From CAMEON01 sp963609805 (GTDB lineage Bacteria; Bacillota; Clostridia; Oscillospirales; CAG-272): a stretch of DNA of 12,824 nucleotides. The position numbers and the translations under genes were made by a program. Numbering within the stretch: the stretch's first letter is position 1; each line of letters begins with the position of its first letter. The stretch lies in the NCBI GenBank assembly GCA_963609805.1, contig CAVDLN010000043.1, positions 1 through 12,824 of the forward strand, written 5' to 3'. The notes under the pieces were generated by a model that saw only the letters and a program-made list of their open reading frames with translations, was not told where the DNA came from and did no database searches. Below are positions 5,745 through 12,824 of this stretch, one piece after another.

Positions 5745-7676
5745 TTATGATCTGTGATAGGTCAGCAGCAGTGACTGCCGCTTGCCCGGAATGGTGAGAG
5801 TGATGCCGGACATGAGGTCGGAACCGCGTGCGATGAATTCCGTCCCCGTGTCACGGTCCGTGAAGGTATAGTTGCACTCCGGCTCCAGTCCGCCCAGCTG
5901 CACGGTGGCCTGCTCGTAGGGGCACATCGCACGGCGGAAGGCGAGAATCAACCCGGAATTGTCGGCGGTGTCGTGATACTGGCTGGCAACCCATGTCGTG
6001 TTTTCGTAGGTCGGCGGGATCAGCTGATAGAAATCGGCTGTGAAATAATGCCGCAATTCGGCGTATTCGGCAAAGTATTTCTTTGCCCAGTCCAGCGGCT
6101 CGCCCATACCGCCGACTTCCCACTCCGGGTCTGCGTGTTCCCATGTGCGCACGGTCATGCCTGCCGTGTATGCGCTCCGGAAACTGTAGAGATCGCCCAG
6201 TGTGGGGCCGTATCCGATTCCGCTGTACGGGTACCACCAGGATGCCCATACGTTTTGATTTTGATTGGCCTCCGGGCAGGCGTCCCAGGTGCATTGGAAG
6301 TCGCTTCTCCACAGCGGAACGGCACGCCCGAGAAGCTCGATGTCTATCCGGTGTCCACCGCCGGCGCAGTCGTCAATCAGCAGATGCGGGAAGCGTTCCA
6401 GCAGGGTATCCCAGAAGCGGTAAAGATTATTGATATAATGGATTTCCGTCGTGCCGCGGCGATCCTCCAGCCCGTTTTCCTGCTCCTTGTCTCCGCAGTA
6501 CCAGAAATCAAGCGGGGCAATGTTGAAATCCTGCCGATAGCAGTCCACTGGAATTTCTTTGATCAGCCGCGATGTCATGTTGATCATATCCTCGCAGACG
6601 CTGTCTTTTTCCAGTTTGGCCAGGCCGTTCTCGGCATTCGGGTCGGATCCGAGGCGGTATTCTGTCCAGTGCTTGTCCACGCGCACCCGCTCCGGCTCGA
6701 ACCACAGCAGGAATTTGACGCCGTGCTCCCTGAGAAACGCCGTGAAATCCTTATAACCGTCCGGGTGATAGAATCTGTTCACTTCCCAGCAGCCGGTCTG
6801 CATCCACTGAGCCGATTGAGTGGCGGTTGTCGTGCTGCGCAGGGGTTCATACCATCCGGCGTCTACCCAGCAGTAGTCAAAGGGAAGTCCGGCGTCAAAG
6901 ATCGCGTTCCAGCGGCGCATAAGTGCTTCGGTGCTGATGCCGCCCCAGAATATGGCGGAGAAGGGGCATTGCGTTCCGCGGGCACCGCCGTTCTTTCCGA
7001 TGGGGGAGACGCGCTCACGCAGATAGCGCCGCCACATGTTGTGTGCTGCCGCCTGTCCGCTGCTGTATTCCATAAGGACGGTCGAACTTGTGCGGAAGGA
7101 TTCTCCCGGGAGCAGGCGGAAGGATGTGTTCATGATGCCGCTCCGGATGCGCAGGGCATCATTCGTCCGATCGAAATACGCCTGCCACTGCCCTGACCAG
7201 CCGACCGCAAGCAGGACGCCGTGCCCGCGGCGTTCAACATCGAAAAACGGCGCGGTGCCATAGCCGGAGCGCCCGGCTTCGCAGTGGGCGTGGTGACTGT
7301 CTCCGGCCCACAGCCGGTGCGGGATCAGCCGATGGTCGGTTTCCGTGACATTTGCCCCTTCCGTCGTCCACAGGCGAAGCATATCCGGCTCCCAGGTACT
7401 TTGCCTGTTGCGCCTGGTGCGGGGCGGATCGGGGTCAAACGGAACGGTGACATCACAGTCGTACAGATCCGTAACACGGCCGCTGACATGGTCGGTCGGG
7501 TTTCTCCAGCTGTTATACCAGCGGATAACCCCGTAGGAATCCTCGCGCTGCACATGGCAGGTCAGCTCAAGACCATCCGGGAGCGTGTAAATCGTATCGT
7601 TTCCGACCTGCTGCACCGTGCAGTTCAGATTCGAAAAAGCAATGCCGTCATAGTTGAAGGAAAAACGCGGTTCCAT
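5745..7676 (-). CDS. GH36-type alpha-galactosidase-like glycoside hydrolase
   Basis: The protein is 643 residues and has the two-part layout of GH36: an N-terminal beta-sandwich (about 1-230), a TIM-barrel (about 235-560) and a small C-terminal beta domain. Barrel motifs seen in order are CWVDAGWYE (269-277), WFEPERV (325-331), YRQDFN (380-385) with Asp383 as the expected nucleophile, the Cys-Gly loop DCAGGGHRIDIE (436-447), and PLWRSD (454-459) with Asp459 as the expected acid/base. Family members release terminal alpha-galactosyl residues; the exact sugar here is not certain, because the YRQDFN branch includes uncharacterised enzymes. The loop reads CAGGG where relatives usually have CASGG. 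There is no signal peptide, so it acts in the cytoplasm. The ribosome site GGAGG lies 8 bases before the ATG. It follows the beta-helix gene by 27 bases in the same operon. Confidence 0.88.
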   Translation of the reverse strand: MEPRFSFNYDGIAFSNLNCTVQQVGNDTIYTLPDGLELTCHVQREDSYGVIRWYNSWRNPTDHVSGRVTDLYDCDVTVPFDPDPPRTRRNRQSTWEPDMLRLWTTEGANVTETDHRLIPHRLWAGDSHHAHCEAGRSGYGTAPFFDVERRGHGVLLAVGWSGQWQAYFDRTNDALRIRSGIMNTSFRLLPGESFRTSSTVLMEYSSGQAAAHNMWRRYLRERVSPIGKNGGARGTQCPFSAIFWGGISTEALMRRWNAIFDAGLPFDYCWVDAGWYEPLRSTTTATQSAQWMQTGCWEVNRFYHPDGYKDFTAFLREHGVKFLLWFEPERVRVDKHWTEYRLGSDPNAENGLAKLEKDSVCEDMINMTSRLIKEIPVDCYRQDFNIAPLDFWYCGDKEQENGLEDRRGTTEIHYINNLYRFWDTLLERFPHLLIDDCAGGGHRIDIELLGRAVPLWRSDFQCTWDACPEANQNQNVWASWWYPYSGIGYGPTLGDLYSFRSAYTAGMTVRTWEHADPEWEVGGMGEPLDWAKKYFAEYAELRHYFTADFYQLIPPTYENTTWVASQYHDTADNSGLILAFRRAMCPYEQATVQLGGLEPECNYTFTDRDTGTEFIARGSDLMSGITLTIPGKRQSLLLTYHRS

Positions 7677-7703
7677 TTCATTTACCTCCGTAGATTTTCC
7701 CGG

Positions 7704-9206
7704 TCAGGGAAGAATGGTTACATTGTGAACATATTCATTTGTGTGCAGCCGCAGGTCATCCTGCGTGCTGAGACTCTTTCCGTTAAAGGAGACGCCTGCT
7801 ATGAATACGTAATCCACCGAGTGCTCCTCACTGAGTCCTGAAAAGGAGGACTCCGGGACGGGTACCTCAGGAGAATCCGTCAGAATGCGGATATTGCGGA
7901 AAGTGATATCGTGGATGCAGCCGTTCAGCCCATCCTTCGAGAACAGTCCCGAGCTGTAAATGGGCAGGCAGAACAGCAGCGGATGTCTGATCGGCGCATC
8001 CTTCGGGTACTGGACGGACATATCGCTCTGGAAAGCATCCGGCAGCTGGTATTTGGTGTATTCAGCCCGGATGTTCTCAAAGGTTACATGTCCGATATCC
8101 GCCCGGTTATGATGCTGGATATCCATATGGGCCGTAGAGCCGTGAATGCAGTCGCAGTCGCGGAATGTGATATTCCGGAATGCGGGCGCATTGGTTTCGG
8201 CTCCCAGTTCAAGGCTGCGTCCCCAGTCGCACCAGACTACGCAGCCCTCGACCAGAATGTCCGCATTGTCCGCCGTGTCCCAGCCCGCGATGCCTTTGAT
8301 TACGATACAGTCATCGAAATCCCGCAGGAAGCAGTTCCGTACGCATACATTGCGGCAGTTGAAAAGATCGATGCCGTCCGAGTTGTAGCGCCACATTCCT
8401 ATGGTTTTCAGGTTTTCCAGTGTGACATTTTCGCATCCGGCGGGTATGACGGCGAATGTGGCGGCGTCCCGCAGAATCGGTCCTTCTACCCGGATATTGC
8501 GGCAGCGGTAAAAGCGCAGAATGCCGTCCAGCACATTCAGGTCGGTCAGTCGCCGCAGAATGCCGTCCCTGTCGGCGGGCAGAGGCTCCGCGTAATCCTT
8601 CGGCAGCAGACTGGATTCGTCGGTGCGTACCTCGCGGCTGCCGTCAATGACTCCGTATCCGAGAATTTCGATATTTTCGGAACATACCGCGCGGAAACTT
8701 CCGTACAGACAGGCATCGCGGTCTATCAGCACTGCAGTATCCGATTCCAGATCCATGCAGCCGATTTCATGCACGCCGGGACCGAAAGAGACAATGTGCT
8801 TCTTGTCCCGGACAAGGGACGGGAAGTCGCGTATCGGGTCAAAGAATACGTGCAGGGCACCGTGGTATCCGTCGGCCTCGATTGTATATGCGCCCGGGAC
8901 GGGCAGCGTTACGGCAACCGAATCGGTATCCGGCACGGCGGCAATATTGCGGGAGAGCGGACGGACGATTACCTCGTGCACAGGATGAGTCCATCGGATA
9001 CGCAGCGTGACGGGCTCGTCTGCCTCGAATCCCAGGAAGGCGGCCTCCTCGGTCTGCTCCATCGGCCGCTGACAGCCGGGCCACGGGGTGTTGTAGGGAA
9101 CGGCGGATACACGGCAGAGCGAAATCTCAGCGGGGTTTCCGTTTGCCGTAACGGTCATGCCGGTGCAGTGCGGTTCTCCAGTGGGGAGATGGCGGGTGAT
9201 GATCAT
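7704..9206 (-). CDS. Right-handed beta-helix glycoside hydrolase, GH28-like (pectin lyase fold)
   Basis: The protein is 500 residues. Residues about 1-135 look like a beta-sandwich with an Ig-like end (VTLPVPGAYTIEADGYHGALHVFF). From about 140 onward repeated short strands with Asn/Cys turns (NIEILGYGVIDG, NIRVEGPILRD, NVTLENLKTIG, NVCVRNCFLRD, NITFRDCDC, HVTFENIRAEY) form a parallel beta-helix. The GH28 catalytic Asp blocks are present as NSDGID (275-280) and DDC (298-300) followed by IVIK, but the usual GHG and RIK motifs are not seen; WGRSLELGAET (328-338) occupies the equivalent place. It may therefore be a diverged GH28 or a GH49-like or unclassified beta-helix enzyme. No signal peptide is present, so an imported oligosaccharide is the likely substrate. 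The ribosome site AAGGAG lies 9 bases before the ATG at 9206. First gene of the operon with GH36. Confidence 0.82.
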   Translation of the reverse strand: MIITRHLPTGEPHCTGMTVTANGNPAEISLCRVSAVPYNTPWPGCQRPMEQTEEAAFLGFEADEPVTLRIRWTHPVHEVIVRPLSRNIAAVPDTDSVAVTLPVPGAYTIEADGYHGALHVFFDPIRDFPSLVRDKKHIVSFGPGVHEIGCMDLESDTAVLIDRDACLYGSFRAVCSENIEILGYGVIDGSREVRTDESSLLPKDYAEPLPADRDGILRRLTDLNVLDGILRFYRCRNIRVEGPILRDAATFAVIPAGCENVTLENLKTIGMWRYNSDGIDLFNCRNVCVRNCFLRDFDDCIVIKGIAGWDTADNADILVEGCVVWCDWGRSLELGAETNAPAFRNITFRDCDCIHGSTAHMDIQHHNRADIGHVTFENIRAEYTKYQLPDAFQSDMSVQYPKDAPIRHPLLFCLPIYSSGLFSKDGLNGCIHDITFRNIRILTDSPEVPVPESSFSGLSEEHSVDYVFIAGVSFNGKSLSTQDDLRLHTNEYVHNVTILP

Positions 9207-9247
9207 GCGGTAAGGCTCCTTGAATGCGTTGATTTGAAGCGTACACT

Positions 9248-9276
9248 ATTATGTCACATTTTCCTGTATCTGTCAA
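9248..9276 (-). promoter_or_regulatory. Promoter of the GH28/GH36 operon
   Basis: On the minus strand TTGACA (9276-9271) and CATAAT (9253-9248) stand 17 bases apart, one base off the consensus. The predicted start is near 9241, giving a leader of about 35 bases. Confidence 0.85.
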
Positions 9277-9282
9277 GAGGCA

Positions 9283-9333
9283 TGCTCAAATTTGTGCTGG
9301 TTAAGCAGCTGCTTTTTATGCACACTGCTCAAA
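9283..9333. promoter_or_regulatory. Candidate operator region: 32-bp dyad and TGCTCAAA direct repeats
   Basis: An inverted repeat spans 9293-9324: TGTGC, 5 bases, AAGCAGCTGCTT (a perfect 12-base palindrome at 9303-9314), 5 bases, GCACA, all symmetrical about one centre. On either side lies a copy of TGCTCAAA in the same orientation (9283-9290 and 9326-9333). The inner copy sits directly upstream of the -35 box of the enzyme operon. This is a likely site for a regulator encoded elsewhere; which one is unknown. Confidence 0.45.
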
Positions 9334-9395
9334 ATATGCCTTGAAATTTTGTGCAGCTTTTGAGTCTAAAAATTGTCTGGTGAATGCAAAAATAT

Positions 9396-9403
9396 GGTAT
9401 AAT
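9396..9403 (+). promoter_or_regulatory. -10 region of the FtsX-ATPase operon promoter
   Basis: A perfect TATAAT at 9398-9403 is preceded by TGG (9395-9397), giving an extended -10 (TGnTATAAT). The best -35 candidate, TTGTCT at 9373-9378, is 19 bases away and weak, which fits reliance on the extended -10. The predicted start is near 9410. Confidence 0.75.
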
Positions 9404-9438
9404 TATTCAGAAAAAAGAAAACGAGGTGATGTACCCTC

Positions 9439-11808
9439 ATGAGGCAGACAAGACGGGCACGCTTTAAGCAGCGTCTTCGCAGAACGGGTGCGGCACTTGC
9501 CGCTGCCTTCCGCCGACGCAATCTGCGCCGGGCACTGCACAGTGTGACGCACGGTGCGCGGGAATACCTGTGTTTCTATTTGGCCATGCTGGTAATAGGA
9601 ACGGGTTTTTCCGTGATTGCGCTGAGTGCGGATGCGGAATTGGAGCACACGCGGCAGCAGATTGAAGACAACTACGATTACCATATTGAGATAGGCGGCC
9701 TTTCGGAGGAACAGATGACGGCGGTCAATAACCGCCTTTACGTGGAACTGGAAAAGGAGGTTCCGTGGCTGGAGAAGGCAAGCATCCGACAGGAGACGGA
9801 CGGAAGCTACACCTGCTTTATAACGGCACCCGACGGGTATGATGCATCCGAAACATTGTCGTATGTGCGTTCGGAAATTCTGCACGGAATTTCCGGGGAG
9901 TACAGAATCGGCACATCCCCCCTGTATGACTATGCAACGGATTACAAAGCACCGCTTTTGTGGGAACGTGCGGGCATGACGCTGGCATGGATGCTGATAT
10001 CGATGCTGATACTGTCCGTCCTGTTCCGCATCAGGCTGGAACATTTCCGCTTTACGTACGGCATATACACGACCTGCGGTGCCGATTATCCCATGCTGTT
10101 CGGCGCGATGATGGGGGATATGCTGGTTATAGCACTGTTCTGCGCTCCGTTTTCGATTCTGCTGGGCGTTGCGGGAACGGTCCTGCTGTGCATGCCCCGC
10201 GGGGTAGGATTGCACTTGTCGGTGCTTACGGTTTTGACAACGCCGCTGCTCTGGCTGCTGACATTGATGATTTCGGTGCGGCGTCCCATGCGGCGGCTGT
10301 CGCACCGTACGCCGATATGGATGCTTACCGGGCAGGATACCTCCGGGCTCGTCAGTTCGCCGCGCCGGTCTCTGCGCGTATTCGGCGCATCGTTTCCGGG
10401 ACGGTACGAATTGTTTTCCGTCTGGCGCATGCGAAAGTACTTCGCGGGACTGATTCTTTCGGCGGTTGCATTTTCGGCACTTTTCGTCAGCGGGCTGTAT
10501 CTGGCACAGATACAGGATGTCCGGGCGGAGGTTCCGGCCTATGAGTATATCATCTCATATCCGGATACTGCCGGTTCGGAGAGCGAAACCGGGGAAGACG
10601 GGGGCGTTATCCTGACGGATGTTGATGATGAAACGGCAGAGATGCTGCGCAGCGACGGGGATTATTTTATTCCTTCCGTCAACAGCCTCTCATCGGTATC
10701 CTATGTCTGGTGGCAGACGGAATGCAGTGCGGCGGACTGCATGTCGCATATGCTGATACGGCCGGAACAGCTCGGGAGTGTTGCGGGATCCTACACGGTT
10801 CCGTCCGAGGAACGCGCCTCCGACGGGTATACAATGGCTGCACAGAATTATACATACGTGGCGGTCGATTCCCTGTGGCTGACTGCCGTCACCGAAAACG
10901 GTCTGGGGACTATAGAGGGTGATCCGACGGCCGTTCTGACGGACCCATACAGCATTATCGTGACGGAGGACATATACAACCGGTCCGCCTATAATTTTTC
11001 TCCGGGAGACAAGGTAGTTGTGGCGGTATTCCGGAAGCAGAACGGATCCATGACGGTTGTTGCCAATGAGCAGGAGGCGCTCCGCCAGCAGATATCCAAT
11101 TGTTCCTTCACCTACACGGAATATACGGTATGCGCCGTGGTGCACGGAATGACATCCGAGGAGAGCGTTCTGTTCGGCGTCGGTTACGACGCCTACGAGG
11201 AGCTGACCGGAAAGCCTGCTGTACGGGACAAGCTGTATGTGTATATGGACAGCGGATCATCTTTCGAGGAAGTCCGAAGCGCGGAAAGCTCGATTCGAAA
11301 GGCCGTATCCTATTTCAGCGGCTGGACGGTTACAAGAACGGGAAATTATTTCCGCTCGACGGTGCAAAGCGGGCGGGATGTGCCGGATGTGATACGCTGG
11401 CTGTCTGTTTTAACTCTTCTGATTTCCCCGGTTGTCTGGCTTTTTTCACAGATTATGTTTTACCGGAAGAGAAGGGAGGAGTTCGTACTTTTGCGTGCGC
11501 TTGGTGCACGAAAGAGGAACCTTGCCAGAATTTTCCCGTTGGCAGGCGGGATTCTTTCGGCAATTGCCTCCCTGGTTACGGTGCTGCTTGTCTGCTTATG
11601 CAACAGGATTGTGTATCTGCTTATCGCCGTTCTGCTTCCCAAGCTTCACCTGACTGATGCTTTTCCGTACGCTTACAGCCTGTCGGTTCCGGCACTGCTG
11701 CTTTGCGTCGGCATTTCACTTGTGTGCGGCTTTGCGTCCTGCGTGATTCCCGGCCGGCTGATGAGGCATGCGGGGAACGGGGGCACACACGGAAATCAGC
11801 TTTCATGA
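9439..11808 (+). CDS. FtsX-like ABC transporter permease with large extracellular domain
   Basis: The protein is 789 residues, membrane-bound, and forms an ABC complex with the ATPase downstream. After a very basic N-terminus (1-40) there is a membrane segment (about 43-63), a first external region (about 64-175) and three or four further segments (about 176-196, 219-250, 262-280). A cytoplasmic link with the FtsX-like RTPIWML precedes the second module: a segment at about 335-357, an external domain of nearly 300 residues (358-652), then three segments (about 653-675, 700-730, 745-772). REEFVLLRALGARKRNLARIF (679-699) is the typical FtsX family cytoplasmic loop. Such systems export or move lipids, peptides or lipoproteins, or transmit envelope signals; none can be chosen here. 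The ribosome site GAGGTGAT lies 8 bases before the ATG. The ATPase gene starts 12 bases after its stop. Confidence 0.88.
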   Translation: MRQTRRARFKQRLRRTGAALAAAFRRRNLRRALHSVTHGAREYLCFYLAMLVIGTGFSVIALSADAELEHTRQQIEDNYDYHIEIGGLSEEQMTAVNNRLYVELEKEVPWLEKASIRQETDGSYTCFITAPDGYDASETLSYVRSEILHGISGEYRIGTSPLYDYATDYKAPLLWERAGMTLAWMLISMLILSVLFRIRLEHFRFTYGIYTTCGADYPMLFGAMMGDMLVIALFCAPFSILLGVAGTVLLCMPRGVGLHLSVLTVLTTPLLWLLTLMISVRRPMRRLSHRTPIWMLTGQDTSGLVSSPRRSLRVFGASFPGRYELFSVWRMRKYFAGLILSAVAFSALFVSGLYLAQIQDVRAEVPAYEYIISYPDTAGSESETGEDGGVILTDVDDETAEMLRSDGDYFIPSVNSLSSVSYVWWQTECSAADCMSHMLIRPEQLGSVAGSYTVPSEERASDGYTMAAQNYTYVAVDSLWLTAVTENGLGTIEGDPTAVLTDPYSIIVTEDIYNRSAYNFSPGDKVVVAVFRKQNGSMTVVANEQEALRQQISNCSFTYTEYTVCAVVHGMTSEESVLFGVGYDAYEELTGKPAVRDKLYVYMDSGSSFEEVRSAESSIRKAVSYFSGWTVTRTGNYFRSTVQSGRDVPDVIRWLSVLTLLISPVVWLFSQIMFYRKRREEFVLLRALGARKRNLARIFPLAGGILSAIASLVTVLLVCLCNRIVYLLIAVLLPKLHLTDAFPYAYSLSVPALLLCVGISLVCGFASCVIPGRLMRHAGNGGTHGNQLS

Positions 11809-11820
11809 AAGGAATTTGCT

Positions 11821-12570
11821 ATGTTTGATAAATACGGAGAAAGTACTGTAGACGCGTCCGGCGGCATAGATCCGGAGCGCGTCATTCTGGAAACACACGA
11901 CCTGACGAGACAGTATGAGCAGTCGGATGAGATTATAACGGCTGTCAATCGGGTGAATATACGCATCCATGAGGGCGAATTTATCGCCATTGTGGGCCCG
12001 TCCGGTTCGGGCAAGAGCACGCTTATGCACCTGATGGCGGGATTGGACCGCCCGAATGCGGGTAATGTGATTATCCGCGGGCAGGACATAACGGCGATGG
12101 ACGATGATGAACTGGCACATTTTCGCGGGGAGTATGTCGGCGTTGTGTTTCAGGAGCACAACCTGATACCCCAGTTTACGGCACTGGAAAATATTCTGAT
12201 TCCGACCATGATGTGCAGCAAACCGGACACCTCTTACGAGGAGAACCTGAAAAAGCTGGTTGCGGCGTTGGGTATCGCAGATCGCCTGCATCATTTGCCG
12301 TCGGAAATGTCAGGCGGACAGCGTCAGCGGGTTGCCATCGCACGGGCACTCATCAATTTGCCTCATGTGGTTTTTGCGGATGAGCCGACGGGAAACCTGG
12401 ATCGCGCCAATGCGGACGAGGTTCTGGAACTGCTTCTGGAGACACGTGCCATGTTGGGGCAGACACTGGTTATGGTTACGCATGACATGCAGATTGCGGA
12501 GCGGGCAGACCGCGTGCTGCATATGGAAAACGGATTTCTGACGGCGGTGCGGCAAAAACCGCGTTCATAA
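11821..12570 (+). CDS. ABC transporter ATPase, LolD/MacB type
   Basis: The protein is 249 residues and is the motor of the FtsX-type system. It has Walker A GPSGSGKST (59-67), Q-loop FQEHNLIP (Q111), signature MSGGQRQR (163-170), Walker B VVFADE (183-188) with the family-typical PTGNLD after it, and H-loop His221 in VMVTHD. GPSGSGKST followed by HLMAGLDRP and ADEPTGNLD is the hallmark of the LolD/MacB/FtsE group, which pairs with FtsX-like permeases. An unusual extension of about 20 residues (MFDKYGESTVDASGGIDPER) precedes the domain. The ribosome site AAAGGA lies 7 bases before the ATG, and the gene ends just before a strong terminator. No two-component system of the Bce type is seen beside it. 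Confidence 0.93.
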   Translation: MFDKYGESTVDASGGIDPERVILETHDLTRQYEQSDEIITAVNRVNIRIHEGEFIAIVGPSGSGKSTLMHLMAGLDRPNAGNVIIRGQDITAMDDDELAHFRGEYVGVVFQEHNLIPQFTALENILIPTMMCSKPDTSYEENLKKLVAALGIADRLHHLPSEMSGGQRQRVAIARALINLPHVVFADEPTGNLDRANADEVLELLLETRAMLGQTLVMVTHDMQIAERADRVLHMENGFLTAVRQKPRS

Positions 12571-12581
12571 ACGCAGAGAGA

Positions 12582-12630
12582 AAAACATCCCCCGGACGAA
12601 AGTCATTCACTTTCGTCCGGGGGATGTTTT
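12582..12630. terminator. Bidirectional intrinsic terminator between convergent genes
   Basis: Two perfectly complementary 22-base arms (12582-12603 and 12609-12630) enclose the loop CATTC. The stem has a CCCCCGG/CCGGGGG core with AAAA on the left and TTTT on the right. It lies 11 bases after the ATPase stop and 6 bases after the minus-strand cysE stop, so it can end both transcripts. Confidence 0.92.
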
Positions 12631-12636
12631 GAACTG

Positions 12637-12824
12637 TTATCTGCCCTTTTCGATGTCGCTTCCGCCCTTCGCATCGTTGTCCTGCAGTGCGGCGACCTGC
12701 TTTTTGAGATCACCGATTTCTTTTTTCAGCTTGTTGATTTCCTGCGCGACCGGGTCGGGAATATGCACCTGATCCAGATCATCGACTTTTCGCCCATGGC
12801 GGCGCACAATGCGGGCCGGAATAC
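12637..12824 (-). CDS. cysE: Serine O-acetyltransferase, C-terminal end (5' truncated by window edge)
   Basis: The last 61 residues are visible, ending in TAA at 12639-12637. The fragment opens with IPARIVRRHG, the end of a left-handed beta-helix acyltransferase, and continues KVDDLDQVHIPDPVAQE, a block I recognise from Firmicutes serine acetyltransferases, which make O-acetylserine for cysteine synthesis. After it comes INKLKKEIGDLKKQVAALQ, whose Ile/Leu/Val spacing (3,4,3,4,3) makes a short coiled coil, and a charged tail. The catalytic part lies outside the window, so the assignment rests on this C-terminal signature. It faces the FtsX operon and shares its terminator. Confidence 0.75.
   Translation of the reverse strand, partial: IPARIVRRHGRKVDDLDQVHIPDPVAQEINKLKKEIGDLKKQVAALQDNDAKGGSDIEKGR

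Noticed and set aside
5973..7196. A 407-codon open frame on the plus strand opposite the GH36 gene
   Set aside because: The GH36 motifs on the minus strand are unmistakable; the antisense translation has no recognisable domain and no ribosome site.
7911..9344. A 477-codon open frame on the plus strand opposite the beta-helix gene
   Set aside because: It is antisense to a gene with recognisable motifs, a ribosome site and a promoter; its translation shows no domain, and long antisense frames are common in GC-rich coding DNA.
9423..9444. Small hairpins around the FtsX start, including the palindrome CCTCATGAGG and pairing of GAGG with CCTC
   Set aside because: The pairs are only four or five bases long and no longer competing structure is seen, so regulation of translation is not supported.
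1..12824. CRISPR array, mobile element, toxin-antitoxin or phage-defence system
   Set aside because: No regularly spaced repeats, transposase, terminal repeats, integrase or defence motif could be found on either strand; every long stretch is explained by metabolic or transport genes.

Overview
The window looks like chromosomal DNA of a fairly GC-rich Gram-positive anaerobe, most likely a Clostridia (Oscillospirales or Christensenellales-like gut or animal-associated lineage). The grounds are strong AGGAGG-type ribosome sites before nearly every gene, an LLSC lipobox lipoprotein, sigma-A type promoters, a clostridial-type serine acetyltransferase C-terminus and a DUF5107 protein. The taxonomic call is inference. 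I see no rRNA, tRNA, CRISPR array, insertion sequence or phage gene.

Layout. (1) 1-2240, plus strand: the end of an unrecognised gene, then a DUF5107 protein with a TPR-like tail, closed by a bidirectional hairpin at 2259-2312. (2) 5658-2330, minus strand: a self-contained four-gene operon (Crp/Fnr-family regulator, lipoprotein substrate-binding protein, permease, ATPase) of the nitrate/sulfonate/taurine ABC class. It starts at a perfect TTGACA-N17-TATAAT promoter whose start point falls inside a 16-bp palindrome, a likely autoregulatory operator. (3) 9276-5681, minus strand: a two-gene carbohydrate operon with a right-handed beta-helix hydrolase (GH28-like but lacking some hallmark residues) followed by a GH36-type alpha-galactosidase-like enzyme. 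Neither has a signal peptide, so both probably act on imported oligosaccharides. (4) 9207-9438: a 232-bp divergent intergenic region with two promoters, a 32-bp dyad and repeated TGCTCAAA boxes. (5) 9439-12570, plus strand: an FtsX-type permease and its LolD/MacB-like ATPase. (6) 12824-12637, minus strand: the 3' end of a probable cysE.

The DUF5107 gene and the GH28/GH36 pair give the window a plant- or mucus-glycan flavour, but the two loci are separated by the ABC operon, which looks like a nutrient scavenging system and not a sugar importer. All three intergenic hairpins are long, nearly perfect inverted repeats flanked by A and T tracts; two lie between convergent genes and can end transcription from both sides.

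I did not find a convincing wholly new system. The most unusual items are the regulator-led ABC operon with its operator/promoter overlap, the aberrant beta-helix enzyme paired with GH36, and the structured divergent control region.
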